This document shows, piece by piece, positions 34,183 through 42,431 of a DNA stretch of 53,990 bases (position 1 is its first letter; each line of letters starts with the position of its first letter). The DNA comes from Haloarculaceae archaeon H-GB1-1 (GTDB taxonomy: Archaea > Halobacteriota > Halobacteria > Halobacteriales > Haloarculaceae): NCBI GenBank assembly GCA_029688825.1, contig JARUKX010000026.1, forward strand, positions 1 to 53,990, given 5' to 3'. Position numbers and translations under genes: made by a program. Under the pieces are notes generated by a model. It made no database searches and was not told the DNA's origin. It was given only the letters and a program-made list of their open reading frames with translations.

Positions 34183-34416
34183 ATGGTTGACATCACCCTC
34201 TTCGAGATCCACCTTCCCGAAGGCGGCATCGACGCGACCGCGAACGCCCCATTCGTCGGTCGAAGCGGACGCGGGAGCGAGGAGTCCGACCGCGAGGAAG
34301 CCGGGCCGGCGCTCTCACCGCTCGTCCTCGGTGGCGGGCTCGCCGTGGCCGTCGTCCTCGCGTGGCGACTCCTGAGCGGGAGCGAACCGACCGAGGGCGT
34401 CGAGGTCGAGATCTGA
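34183..34416 (+). CDS. Small single-pass membrane protein
   Basis: This 77-aa protein has an N-terminal soluble part (VDITLFEIHLPEGG) and one hydrophobic helix (about 45-65, LVLGGGLAVAVVLAWRLL), then a short acidic tail. No family is recognised with certainty. A CTTTAG box (34153-34158) lies 27 nt upstream of ATG 34183. It lies 41 bp upstream of the metalloprotease gene on the same strand, which has its own box. Confidence 0.7.
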   Translation: MVDITLFEIHLPEGGIDATANAPFVGRSGRGSEESDREEAGPALSPLVLGGGLAVAVVLAWRLLSGSEPTEGVEVEI

Positions 34417-34428
34417 CCCGTCAGAAGG

Positions 34429-34435
34429 CATATCC
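34429..34435 (+). promoter_or_regulatory. TATA-like box for the metalloprotease gene
   Basis: CATATCC is centred 26 nt upstream of the ATG at 34458, supporting that start over the longer reading frame. Confidence 0.4.
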
Positions 34436-34457
34436 GGACTCGACCCGAAACCGGGGT

Positions 34458-35408
34458 ATGAGCCTCTACGAGAGCGTCCGTGCGGTCACGGCGGCGTCCG
34501 GTGACGGACCCATCGACTGGACGGCGGTCGCCGACGCGGCCCAGGCCTCGACGAATCCCGGCGACATCGCGCTCGACGAGACGGAGCGGAGCGCCTACGC
34601 CACGGACGTTCGCGACGCCCGCGAACGCGTCCGGGAGGTCACCGGCCTCGCGTTCGACCTCCCCGAGACGGTCCAGGTGCAGAACCGCCACCACTGGATC
34701 GACGCCAACGTCTCGACGTTCGAACGGGTCATGCGTCCGCTCGAGCAGCAGGTCGGCCTCTTCCCGGAGATCGCCCGGTTCGTCAACACTGGCTCGATGG
34801 CGGTCGCACTCGCCTTTCTCGCGAACAACGTCCTCGGCCAGTACGACCCGCTCTTGCTCGCCGAGGAGGACGACCACGCCCTGTACTTCGTCCATCCGAA
34901 CATCGTCCGGACCGCCGAGAAACTGGACGTCGACTATCCCCGGTTCCGCCGCTGGATCGCGTTCCACGAACTCACCCACGCCGCGGAGTTCGCGGCCGCC
35001 CCGTGGCTTTCCGGGCACCTCGAAGCGCGGATGGAGTCTGCCGTCGAGTCGCTGACGGAGGGCCACATCGACCGCGACACGCTCGGCGAACTCGACACGG
35101 CGATGACCGCCGTCGAAGGCTACGCCGAACTCGTCATGGACCGGGCGTTCGACGACGAGTACGCCGACCTCCGGCGGAAATTGGAGCAGCGACGGCGCGG
35201 CGGCGGCCCCATCCAGATGCTGATGCGCCGGCTGCTCGGCCTCGGGATGAAACGCCGGCAGTACGAGCGTGGGAAGGCCTTCTTCGACGCCGTCGCCGAC
35301 GCTCGCGGCGTGGAAGCAGCAAGCGCGGTGTGGGACGCGCCCGAGAACCTGCCGACCGACGAGGAACTCGATTCGCCGCGGCTGTGGCTTCGCCGCATCG
35401 AAGCCTAA
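34458..35408 (+). CDS. Zinc-dependent metalloprotease, DUF2342-type
   Basis: The 316-aa protein carries a zincin motif HELTH (in AFHELTHAAEF, about residues 173-177) with a conserved downstream Glu-rich helix (VEGYAELVMDRAF), as in the actinobacterial/archaeal DUF2342 family sometimes named 'coenzyme F420 biosynthesis-associated'. No signal peptide or transmembrane helix is evident, so it is probably cytosolic. The link with F420 is only a name carried by homologues; no F420 gene is adjacent. Substrate unknown. Confidence 0.85.
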   Translation: MSLYESVRAVTAASGDGPIDWTAVADAAQASTNPGDIALDETERSAYATDVRDARERVREVTGLAFDLPETVQVQNRHHWIDANVSTFERVMRPLEQQVGLFPEIARFVNTGSMAVALAFLANNVLGQYDPLLLAEEDDHALYFVHPNIVRTAEKLDVDYPRFRRWIAFHELTHAAEFAAAPWLSGHLEARMESAVESLTEGHIDRDTLGELDTAMTAVEGYAELVMDRAFDDEYADLRRKLEQRRRGGGPIQMLMRRLLGLGMKRRQYERGKAFFDAVADARGVEAASAVWDAPENLPTDEELDSPRLWLRRIEA

Positions 35409-35425
35409 AGCCGCGCGTCTCCCAC

Positions 35426-35638
35426 CTACCGGAACTCCGAGAGGCCCGTCGGGAAGACGAACCACACCAGCGCCGCACCGACGACGCCCCCGATTACTGT
35501 CGCCAGAACGAAAGCCGGTACGCCGCCGTCGCCGAGGAGGGTAATCAGCCCGCCGGAGGCGGCGACGAGCAGGATGAACGCGAGCTTCAGCTTCAGCCGG
35601 GAGTCCGCGCGCTCGGCGTCGGTGATCGGGCCGACCAT
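35426..35638 (-). CDS. Two-helix small membrane protein
   Basis: This 70-aa protein has two predicted transmembrane helices (about 19-35 and 42-62) separated by a short loop. No family is recognised. The true start ATG 35638 shares its A with the TGA of the upstream gene (TGATG), showing translational coupling; the GTG one codon earlier is less likely. It is last in a three-gene operon. Confidence 0.7.
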   Translation of the reverse strand: MVGPITDAERADSRLKLKLAFILLVAASGGLITLLGDGGVPAFVLATVIGGVVGAALVWFVFPTGLSEFR

Positions 35639-36066
35639 CACAGCTCACCCGCGGTGGAGACGTGCATGCCGACGAATCGCCACTCGGGCCGGTCGTCGTC
35701 GCCCGCCGAATCGACTCGCCGCTCCAGCGTCCCGCTCCAGCGGGTCCGGAACTCGTAGCGGATGCCCTGCTCGACGGCAGTCCACCCGAGCAGCACCTCG
35801 TCGGAGAACCACGCGTGGTCGTCCCGCTCGGTGACGCGGAGGTCGCGACTCTCGACGTGCCAGTTCGCCGTCGTCTCCGTCTGTGCGGCCAATCCCTCCC
35901 GGATGGCGTCGCTCCCGTCGAGGCGCTCGGAGATCCCGAACTTGACGTAGGGGGCGTCATCCTCGCGTTCGTCGCCGAAGTAAGGGCCGAGCGGCTCGCC
36001 GTTCCGCAGCGTCTCGTAGTAGGCTCGAATCGTCTCCGTCGCCGTCGCTGGCTCGTCCCCGGCCAT
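35638..36066 (-). CDS. NTF2/SnoaL-like domain protein
   Basis: The 142-aa protein has the cone-shaped NTF2-like pattern: an N-terminal helix TATETIRAYYETLRNGEP, then mixed beta strands (DDHAWFSDEVLLGW, GIRYEFRTRWSGTLERR, WRFVGMHVS). Such domains bind small molecules or act as enzymes; here no catalytic residues stand out. Start and stop are joined to neighbours by TGATG overlaps on both sides, so it is translated with the upstream 181-aa and the downstream membrane protein. Confidence 0.72.
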   Translation of the reverse strand: MAGDEPATATETIRAYYETLRNGEPLGPYFGDEREDDAPYVKFGISERLDGSDAIREGLAAQTETTANWHVESRDLRVTERDDHAWFSDEVLLGWTAVEQGIRYEFRTRWSGTLERRVDSAGDDDRPEWRFVGMHVSTAGEL

Positions 36067-36611
36067 CAGTAGAAGCCACGTTCGACGTCCTCGTCGACGA
36101 GGTCGTCGAGTTCCTTGTCCAGCAGCTCCTCGGCCTCCTCGAACGTGTTCGAGAGATCGTCGAGCCGGTCGGGCCGGTCGACGCGGTCGAACTCCATCGG
36201 CCCGTACGCGGGGCTGTCCATCGCGTCCATCACGTCCTCGAACAGCGCGTCCGGCGTCGTGGGCGCGTCGGCGTGGGTCTGGAGGACGGTTTCGAGGTTC
36301 TTCGCCTTCTCCTTCGCTTCGTCCTCGTCCTCGACGGGCTGTTGCACGCCGAACTGTCCCGACCCCTGTTTCGGAAACAGCGAGTCGAGGTCGTCGTCGA
36401 TGCGCCGGGCGACCTCCGCGCCGACGCCTTCGACCTGGAACGGGTTCTTCGCGTAGGTCTTGAGCTGGAACACGCCGGCGTCGGGATGGCCGACGTACAG
36501 GTCCTCTCCCAGCCCGTTCGCGCGGTCCCCGCCGACGGCACGCCACCCGTCGGGGTCGGCGTTGCTCTCCACGACGTCTTCGAGGATGTCCTGCCAGTCG
36601 CGAACGTGCAT
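36066..36611 (-). CDS. Conserved haloarchaeal protein of unknown function
   Basis: The product is 181 aa, acidic and soluble, with the N terminus HVRDWQDILEDVVESNADPDGWRAVGGD, a central GVFQLKTYAKNPFQVEG motif and an acidic C-terminal coiled-like region. I do not recognise a function. ATG 36611 is preferred to the ATG at 36650: a GAGGT ribosome-binding-like stretch lies just before 36611 and a CTTAAC box (36652-36658) would place transcription start between the two. It is the first gene of the TGATG-linked operon. Confidence 0.7.
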   Translation of the reverse strand: MHVRDWQDILEDVVESNADPDGWRAVGGDRANGLGEDLYVGHPDAGVFQLKTYAKNPFQVEGVGAEVARRIDDDLDSLFPKQGSGQFGVQQPVEDEDEAKEKAKNLETVLQTHADAPTTPDALFEDVMDAMDSPAYGPMEFDRVDRPDRLDDLSNTFEEAEELLDKELDDLVDEDVERGFY

Positions 36612-36680
36612 GTCTACCTCGACCGACGGTACCGACGAGAAAGAAGCCATCGGTTAAGGGAGCGGGTCCGTTGGGGAAGT

Positions 36681-36733
36681 GTTGTCGTAAGCAACATCAC
36701 ACTTATTTCGTTGGAGCCAGTAACAACAGTTGT
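36681..36733 (+). promoter_or_regulatory. TA-module promoter flanked by CAAC/GTTG inverted repeats
   Basis: The TATA-like ACTTATTT (36701-36708) is 26 nt before the GTG start 36732. Upstream lies GTTGTCGTAAGCAAC (36681-36695) and downstream, over the start codon, ACAACAGTTGT (36723-36733), a perfect 5-bp-arm inverted repeat. Both share GTTG/CAAC half-sites, the pattern expected for a self-repressing operator pair. Confidence 0.5.
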
Positions 36734-37046
36734 GACCGGGGAGGAGGACGTTGAGAAAGTTATCGACGTGACCCACGATTTCGGCGACCGCTTCGTCGAA
36801 GTCACGGCCTGGCAGGTCCCCGAGTCCGACCGCTATCCAGAAGGAATCAAGTACTCGATGCAGTACGGGAACGCTGCGGGAGAGACGATACTTCGGTACG
36901 ATAACTTTCCCGACCATCCTGATGCTGCACACCACCACAAACACGTCGCGGATGGAGCAGTCGAGGACGTGGACTTCGAAGGGCTACGACAATTGTTCGA
37001 GGATTTCAAAGACGAGGTGAACGCACATGGAGACACCTGGAAATAA
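36732..37046 (+). CDS. Toxin-antitoxin system protein, TumE (DUF6516) family
   Basis: This 104-aa protein uses a GTG start at 36732, fixed by the TATA box 26 nt upstream. It has the TumE-type pattern: KVIDVTHDFGDRFVEVTAWQV, then KYSMQYGNAAGETILRYDNF and the His cluster PDAAHHHKH, ending in a helix. TumE proteins are putative nuclease-type toxins paired with HTH antitoxins. The downstream HTH gene overlaps it by 20 bp, typical of toxin-first TA modules. Base composition is less GC-rich than flanking genes, compatible with transfer. Confidence 0.8.
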   Translation: MTGEEDVEKVIDVTHDFGDRFVEVTAWQVPESDRYPEGIKYSMQYGNAAGETILRYDNFPDHPDAAHHHKHVADGAVEDVDFEGLRQLFEDFKDEVNAHGDTWK

Positions 37047-37455
37047 CGACGCAGAAACTGAACAACGGACCTTGCACGTCCGCTTCCGCGCGGAGACCAC
37101 CGAAGATGTCGGCGAGATGTTGGACGCGCTGGAGCAGGGAGACGACGTCGGGCCGCACTTCGAAGTGGTATACGACGACCCGGAAGACGTGCATCGAGTG
37201 ACGAGACCGAAGAACCTGGAGTTGCTTCGAGCGATAGTACAAGGCGAACCGAGCAGTATCCGTGAGACGGCACGGCTCGTCGACCGTGACGTTCGGCAGG
37301 TACATCGCAATCTGACCGAACTCGAATCGCTCCATCTGATCGACCTCGTCGAAGAAGGGCAATCCAGACGGCCCAGCGTCTGGTACGACGCCATCGACAT
37401 CGATCTGCCGCTCGTCTCCCCGTCGATGGGCTCCGACGAATTCGCGGAGGCGTGA
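37027..37455 (+). CDS. HVO_A0114-family HTH DNA-binding protein (probable antitoxin)
   Basis: This 142-aa regulator has a beta-rich N-terminal part (LHVRFRAETTEDVGEMLDALEQ), then a winged helix (about 80-125: NLELLRAIVQGEPSSIRETARLV, VHRNLTELESLHLIDL) and a hydrophobic C-terminal tail. HVO_A0114-type proteins commonly sit next to TumE toxins in haloarchaea. It starts inside the toxin gene (20-bp overlap), so its translation is coupled. It should bind the CAAC/GTTG sites and neutralise the toxin; this is inferred. Confidence 0.8.
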   Translation: METPGNNDAETEQRTLHVRFRAETTEDVGEMLDALEQGDDVGPHFEVVYDDPEDVHRVTRPKNLELLRAIVQGEPSSIRETARLVDRDVRQVHRNLTELESLHLIDLVEEGQSRRPSVWYDAIDIDLPLVSPSMGSDEFAEA

Positions 37456-37496
37456 GTGTCGACGACCCGGGCGACAAGTATCACCCACCAACAGCG

Positions 37497-37501
37497 TTTT
37501 T
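37497..37501 (+). promoter_or_regulatory. TATA-like T-tract for the Dna2-like gene
   Basis: TTTTT is centred 28 nt upstream of the GTG at 37527, favouring a leaderless GTG start over the ATG-less extension that begins inside the antitoxin gene. Confidence 0.4.
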
Positions 37502-37526
37502 GCCCCCTCGGCCCCGACGATGGCCT

Positions 37527-40253
37527 GTGAATATTCGCGGCGTCGTCGTCGAGGTCGAGGACCCACGGACGGTGAACACGAGCTACGGCGAGTCCGACCT
37601 CGCCGAGGTGCAGGTGCGACCCGACCGCGGCAGGGCGGCGGCCGAGACGGTCACGCTCTGGGGGAAGTGGGCCGAGACCGCCGAGTACCTCGAACCGGGC
37701 ATGGAACTGCTCGCGACCGGCGTCGACGAGCGCGAGTACAAGGGCGAGACGAAGTTCGCCACGAGCAAGGGCTCGAAGGTCGTCGTCGAACCGGACTTCC
37801 TGGTGAACGTGACCGACGTCCGCCAATGGGTGCAGTGTCCTCGGATGTACTACCTGGGCAAGCTCCAGGGGACGCCGCTGGTCTATCCGGTCGTGAAGGG
37901 GACCATCGTCCACGAGGTGTTCGGCGACCTCCTCCGTGGGCACGACCTGGAGGAGTCCATCGACGAGCGCGTCGAGGAGGTCGGCCTCGACCTCGGGCTG
38001 CTCGGCGAGGACCCCGACGCGGTCGCCGAGGAGGTCTACGACCACGCCAGCGCCATCGAGGGCTGGCTTCAGCAAGGGACGCTGACCGACGAGGACGAGT
38101 GGCGCAGCGAGATGACGCTCGTCAGCGAAACGTACGGGCTGAAGGGGCGGGCCGACGCGGTCCGCCGCGGGATGCCCGTCGAACTGAAGACGGGCAAGAA
38201 CACGAAGCGTGACCCCCGCTTCCACGACAAGGTGCAGGCGGCGTGTTACGCGCTCGTCCTCGGCGAACGCAACGACGAGCCGCCGAACACCGGGACGCTG
38301 CTGTACACGAAGAACGCCGCGCTGGACCGCGGCGACGCGACCGGCGACCTCTCACCGGCCAAAGAGTTCTCGCTCGGACCGGGATTGCTCGATTTCGTCC
38401 TGCGAAAACGGAACGAACTCGCGGCGATGGAACACGGGATGGGCGTCCCGACGGGCTACGAGGCCGACGCGAAGTGCGAGTACTGCTTCGAGCAGGACAG
38501 CTGCATGGCCATCTCCGGCCGACTCGACCAGGAGTCGAAGGCCGGGCAGGTCGGGGTAGCCATCCCCACCGAGGAGCGGGACTACTTCGAACGGTTCTAC
38601 CGTGCCATCGAGGCCGAGCGCGGGGAGGTCCACCGCGAGTACGCGAAGCTCTGGCGGCAGTCGCCCGAGGAGCGGGCGGACGCCGACCGCGCCCTCGTCG
38701 ACCTCGAACCGACCGGGCGGCGGGAACTCGACGGCGGGGGCTGGGAACTCCGCGCGAGGGGGACCGGCGCGACCTCGAAGATACGCGAGGGCGACCTCGT
38801 GCTGGCCAGCGACGGCGACCCCATCAGTGGCGACGCCGAACTCGCCCGCGTCGAGCGACTGGACGAGGAGATCGTCGTCACTGCTGACGAGCCGTTCGAT
38901 CTCGAACGGCTGGACGTCTACCCCTCCGAGATCGGGGCCGACCGGATGCTGACGGCGCTGCACGACGCGTTGCTCACCCAGTCCGCCGCGGAGAAGGACG
39001 TGCTGTTCGGCCGGCGGGAACCGGAGTTCGAGGACGTCGAGACCACGTACATCGACAACAACGAAGCCCAGAACGAGGCGGTCCGCATGGCCGTCGGCGC
39101 GGACGACTTCGCGCTCGTCCACGGGCCGCCGGGGACGGGCAAGACCTACACGCTCGCGCGGACGGTTCGGGCCCTCGTCGAGCAGGGCGAGCGCGTCCTC
39201 CTGTCGGCGTTCACCAACCGCGCCGTCGACAACGCGATGGAGGCGCTCATCGAGCAGGGCTTCGACGATATCGTCCGTATGGGGACCGAGAGCGGCGTCC
39301 GCGAGGACATGCAGGAGTACCGCCTCGATTCCCGGGGCGACCCCGAGACGACGGCCCGAAAGCTCCGGGACGCCACGGTCGTCGCGGCGACGACCGCCAC
39401 CTGTGGCTCCCGCGTGATGCGGACTCAGGAGTTCGATGTCGCCGTCGTCGACGAAGCCGGGCAGTTGACGGAGCCGGGGACGCTCGCGGCGACGGCGCTG
39501 GCCGACCGGTTCGTCCTCGTCGGCGACCACCAACAGCTACCCCCGGTCGTGCAGGCCGAGGGCGGCGAGCCGTGGTCGCCGCCGGACGAAGGTGACGATG
39601 AGGCGGCGGCCGGCGACGGCACCCCCACCCGCGCCGACCTCGGCACGTCGCTGTTCCAGCGCCTCATCGAGACCTATCCGGACGCGGGCGTGATGCTCGA
39701 CCGGCAGTACCGCATGGCCCAGCGCATCCAGGCGTTCGCCTCCCGTGAGTTCTACGGCGGACAGTTGCGGCCGGCGACCGGCGAGGTGGCCGGCCAGCGA
39801 ATCGACGACATCGACGGGGTGCGCCTCGACGCCCTGCCGGAGCATCTCACGGACGGCGTGTCGCTTGTCGACCCCGACGGTCGGGCGCGCGGGAACACGA
39901 ACCCCGACGAGGCCGCGGCCGTCGCCGACGTGGTCGACGCCTACGCCGCTGCGGGGGTTCCCGTCGAGGACATCGGCGTCATCGCACCGTACAGAGCGCA
40001 GGTGGCCGAGATTCGCAAGCACGTGCCGTCCGGCGTCGCGGTCGATACGGTCGACCGCTTCCAGGGGTCCAGCAAGGAGGTCATCGTCATCTCCTTCGTC
40101 GCCACGGACTCGCTGGACGGCCCGATATTCGAGGACCACAGGCGCGTGAACGTCGCGCTGACGCGGGCGAAGAAGGCGCTCGTGCTCGTCGCCGACCGGA
40201 ACGCACTGGAGACGGTCGACCTCTACGGCCGGATGGCCGGGTGGGCGGAATGA
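37527..40253 (+). CDS. Dna2-like nuclease-helicase (Cas4-type Fe-S nuclease + SF1B helicase)
   Basis: The 908-aa protein combines a RecB/Cas4-like nuclease (about 95-330) with a C-terminal superfamily 1B helicase. Fe-S ligands are C104 (QWVQCPRMYY) and C317, C320 and C326 (CEYCFEQDSC). Nuclease residues lie in GRADAV (D209) and VELKTGK (E219, K221). The helicase has GPPGTGKT, VDEAGQ, GDHQQLPP, QYRM, VDRFQG and VALTRAKK. It probably trims DNA ends or flaps in replication and repair. The GTG start at 37527 gives VNIRGVVVEVEDP, the family N terminus. It overlaps PAP2 by ATGA. Confidence 0.9.
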   Translation: MNIRGVVVEVEDPRTVNTSYGESDLAEVQVRPDRGRAAAETVTLWGKWAETAEYLEPGMELLATGVDEREYKGETKFATSKGSKVVVEPDFLVNVTDVRQWVQCPRMYYLGKLQGTPLVYPVVKGTIVHEVFGDLLRGHDLEESIDERVEEVGLDLGLLGEDPDAVAEEVYDHASAIEGWLQQGTLTDEDEWRSEMTLVSETYGLKGRADAVRRGMPVELKTGKNTKRDPRFHDKVQAACYALVLGERNDEPPNTGTLLYTKNAALDRGDATGDLSPAKEFSLGPGLLDFVLRKRNELAAMEHGMGVPTGYEADAKCEYCFEQDSCMAISGRLDQESKAGQVGVAIPTEERDYFERFYRAIEAERGEVHREYAKLWRQSPEERADADRALVDLEPTGRRELDGGGWELRARGTGATSKIREGDLVLASDGDPISGDAELARVERLDEEIVVTADEPFDLERLDVYPSEIGADRMLTALHDALLTQSAAEKDVLFGRREPEFEDVETTYIDNNEAQNEAVRMAVGADDFALVHGPPGTGKTYTLARTVRALVEQGERVLLSAFTNRAVDNAMEALIEQGFDDIVRMGTESGVREDMQEYRLDSRGDPETTARKLRDATVVAATTATCGSRVMRTQEFDVAVVDEAGQLTEPGTLAATALADRFVLVGDHQQLPPVVQAEGGEPWSPPDEGDDEAAAGDGTPTRADLGTSLFQRLIETYPDAGVMLDRQYRMAQRIQAFASREFYGGQLRPATGEVAGQRIDDIDGVRLDALPEHLTDGVSLVDPDGRARGNTNPDEAAAVADVVDAYAAAGVPVEDIGVIAPYRAQVAEIRKHVPSGVAVDTVDRFQGSSKEVIVISFVATDSLDGPIFEDHRRVNVALTRAKKALVLVADRNALETVDLYGRMAGWAE

Positions 40254-41134
40254 GCGGAGCCGCGGGGGTGCTGGCCGCCCAGAGCGCCGCGCCGCTCGCA
40301 TGGTACCGCCTCGTCGAACTCTCCCAACTGTTACGCGAACTCGTTCCACCGGCCGCCGGCCCGGTCGTCCACGGCGTGACGCTGCTGGGCGACCCCGAAC
40401 TCCTCATCGGTCTGCTGGCGATGCTGTACTGGAACCATCACCGCGAGAAGACGGTCTCCGTCGTCAGCGCGACGTTCGTCGCGCTCGTGGCCATCCTCGC
40501 GCTCAAGTGGACGTTCCTCGCTCCGCGGCCGCCGATGGCGGCCAGGCTCGTCCCCATCGAACCCGGCGGGTACGGGTTCCCGAGCGGCCACGCCACGGCC
40601 GCGACGACGGTCTACGGCGGACTCGCGATCAGCCACGGCTGGTCCGAAGACTGGCGGAAGGTCATGGGCGTGGTGGCTATCGTCGTCGGCGTCGCGCTCT
40701 CGCGGGTCCTCCTGGGCGTCCACTACCTGGGCGACGTCATCGCGGGCGTCGCACTCGGGTCGGTCGTCCTCGCGCTCCTCGCGGCCGGCATCCGGGACCG
40801 CCCGTCGCGCGGGTTCGCGGCTTCGTTCATCATCTCCGTCCCCGCGCTGGCACTGACGGGGCTGACGCCCGACGCGCTCCTCGCAGTCGGCGGGAGCCTC
40901 GGCGGCATCGTCGGGGTCCGGTATCTCCACCTCGTCCCGCCGATTCGGTCGACGCTCGAACGGGTCGTGCTGAGCGTCGTCGGACTGGGGTACGTCGGTG
41001 TGATGTTGGCGCTGGGTTCGCTGGTCGAGTCGGTCGTCTCCGCCGTGCTCCTCGTCAACGTCTGCATGGTCGTCGGCATCTTCCTCGTGCCGGCAGCGGT
41101 CGGCACGCTCCCCGACCGCTGGGTCGGAGCGTGA
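40250..41134 (+). CDS. PAP2-family membrane phosphatase
   Basis: The 294-aa polytopic membrane protein carries the three PAP2 phosphatase motifs: KWTFLAPRP (C1), PSGHATAAT (C2) and SRVLLGVHYLGDVIAG (C3), with the active-site His residues in the last two. Such enzymes dephosphorylate lipid phosphates such as phosphatidic acid or isoprenyl diphosphates. Hydrophobic helices continue through the C terminus, more than in minimal PAP2 proteins. It overlaps the helicase stop (ATGA) and the larA start (GTGA), so three unrelated genes are translationally linked. Confidence 0.9.
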   Translation: MSGAAGVLAAQSAAPLAWYRLVELSQLLRELVPPAAGPVVHGVTLLGDPELLIGLLAMLYWNHHREKTVSVVSATFVALVAILALKWTFLAPRPPMAARLVPIEPGGYGFPSGHATAATTVYGGLAISHGWSEDWRKVMGVVAIVVGVALSRVLLGVHYLGDVIAGVALGSVVLALLAAGIRDRPSRGFAASFIISVPALALTGLTPDALLAVGGSLGGIVGVRYLHLVPPIRSTLERVVLSVVGLGYVGVMLALGSLVESVVSAVLLVNVCMVVGIFLVPAAVGTLPDRWVGA

Positions 41135-42417
41135 CCGACACACATACGCCGATTCCGAGCGAACGCTCGGCCGTGTCGTTCGAACTCCCACTCGGAGCGG
41201 GGACCGTCGAGGTCTCCCTTCCGGACTGCGACGTGACCATCGGGACGCCCCCCGGCGGCGAGCCGGTCGAAGACGTCCGCGAGGCCGCCGAGCGGGCGCT
41301 CGATTCACCGCTCGGGCCAGCGCTGGAGTACCGCGTTACCCCCGACGCCGACGTGGCGATCGTCGTCACGGACGTGACCCGCGCCACACCGGATGGCGTC
41401 CTGCTCGACGCGATGCTCGACAGGCTCCGGGCGGCGGGCGTCGACCGCGAACAGGTCACCGTCGTCCTCGGACTCGGCCTGCACCGACCCATGGACGACG
41501 ACGAGATAGAGTCCGCGCTCGGCGAGCACGCCGACCTCGCGGTGAACCACGACCCCGACGCGGCCATCCCGGTCGCGGGGAAAGTCGACGGCGTTCCGGT
41601 CGAGGTCCACCCCGCCGTCGCGAACGCCGACGTGGTGCTCTCGACGGGGATGGTCGAACCCCACCAGTACGCCGGCTTCTCCGGCGGCGCGAAGACCGTC
41701 GTCGTCGGCGCGGGCGGCGAGCCGATGATCCGCTACACGCACGGTCCCGACCTGCTCGGCCAGGATGGGGTCCGCCTGGGACGGGTCGACGGCAACCCCT
41801 TCCGCGAGGCCATCGACCGCGCGGGCGAACTCGCCGGCCCGGACTTCTGTGTCAACGTGACCCACGGGCCGCAGGGCATCCTCGACGTGGCGGCGGGCAA
41901 TCCGCGGGCCGTCGTCCGCGACCTCGCCGCGTCGGCCAGAGCAGCACTGTCGGTCGAACTGAGCGAGACCTACGACGCCGTCGTCGCCGGCGTCGGCGCG
42001 CCGAAGGACGCCAACCTCTACCAGACGACCCGCGCCGCGACCTACGTCGCGCTCGGCGACTACGACCCACTCCGCTCGGACGGCCGCGTCGTGATTCCGG
42101 CCGACCTCCCGGAGGGCGTCGGCCAGGGGACCGGCGAACAGCGGTTCTACCAGTGGGTCTCGAACGCCAAGACCGCCCAATCGCTGTACGAGGCGATGTC
42201 GAAGGGCTACGAACCGGGCGCTCAGCGGGCGTTCGTCCTCGCGCGCGTCCTCCGGGAGTACGACGTGTACGTGACGAACAGCCAGCACCCCGAAATCGTC
42301 GAGGAGTGTCTCATGCACGCTCGGGAGTCCGTCGAAAACGCGGTCGAACCGGGCAGCGACGTGCTCGTCGTGCCGGACGCGCTGAACACGTTGTTGGTTT
42401 CGTCCTCAAACCGGTGA
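41131..42417 (+). CDS. larA: Lactate racemase-like protein (LarA family, DUF2088)
   Basis: LarA racemises lactate or related 2-hydroxyacids with a nickel-pincer cofactor tethered to lysine. This 428-aa protein keeps the full set seen in LarA: Arg in DVTRATP (R84), H118 in GLGLHRP, H178 in PHQYAGFSGGAK, pincer-lysine K188, and H204, at the known spacings (H178+10=K188, +16=H204). The DHTRP of classic LarA reads DVTRA here. The GTG start 41131 overlaps the PAP2 stop. No larB/larC/larE cofactor-maturation genes are in the window, so they must be elsewhere. Confidence 0.9.
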   Translation: MTDTHTPIPSERSAVSFELPLGAGTVEVSLPDCDVTIGTPPGGEPVEDVREAAERALDSPLGPALEYRVTPDADVAIVVTDVTRATPDGVLLDAMLDRLRAAGVDREQVTVVLGLGLHRPMDDDEIESALGEHADLAVNHDPDAAIPVAGKVDGVPVEVHPAVANADVVLSTGMVEPHQYAGFSGGAKTVVVGAGGEPMIRYTHGPDLLGQDGVRLGRVDGNPFREAIDRAGELAGPDFCVNVTHGPQGILDVAAGNPRAVVRDLAASARAALSVELSETYDAVVAGVGAPKDANLYQTTRAATYVALGDYDPLRSDGRVVIPADLPEGVGQGTGEQRFYQWVSNAKTAQSLYEAMSKGYEPGAQRAFVLARVLREYDVYVTNSQHPEIVEECLMHARESVENAVEPGSDVLVVPDALNTLLVSSSNR

Positions 42418-42431
42418 GTGGCGGACCGCGC

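Noticed and set aside
36617-36650. Upstream ATG (36650) for the 181-aa protein
   Set aside because: The TATA-like CTTAAC would place transcription start downstream of this ATG, and a GAGGT stretch precedes the ATG at 36611.
36681-42417. Integrated mobile element around the TA module
   Set aside because: No integrase, transposase, tRNA attachment site or terminal repeats were found; only base composition of the TA pair hints at transfer.
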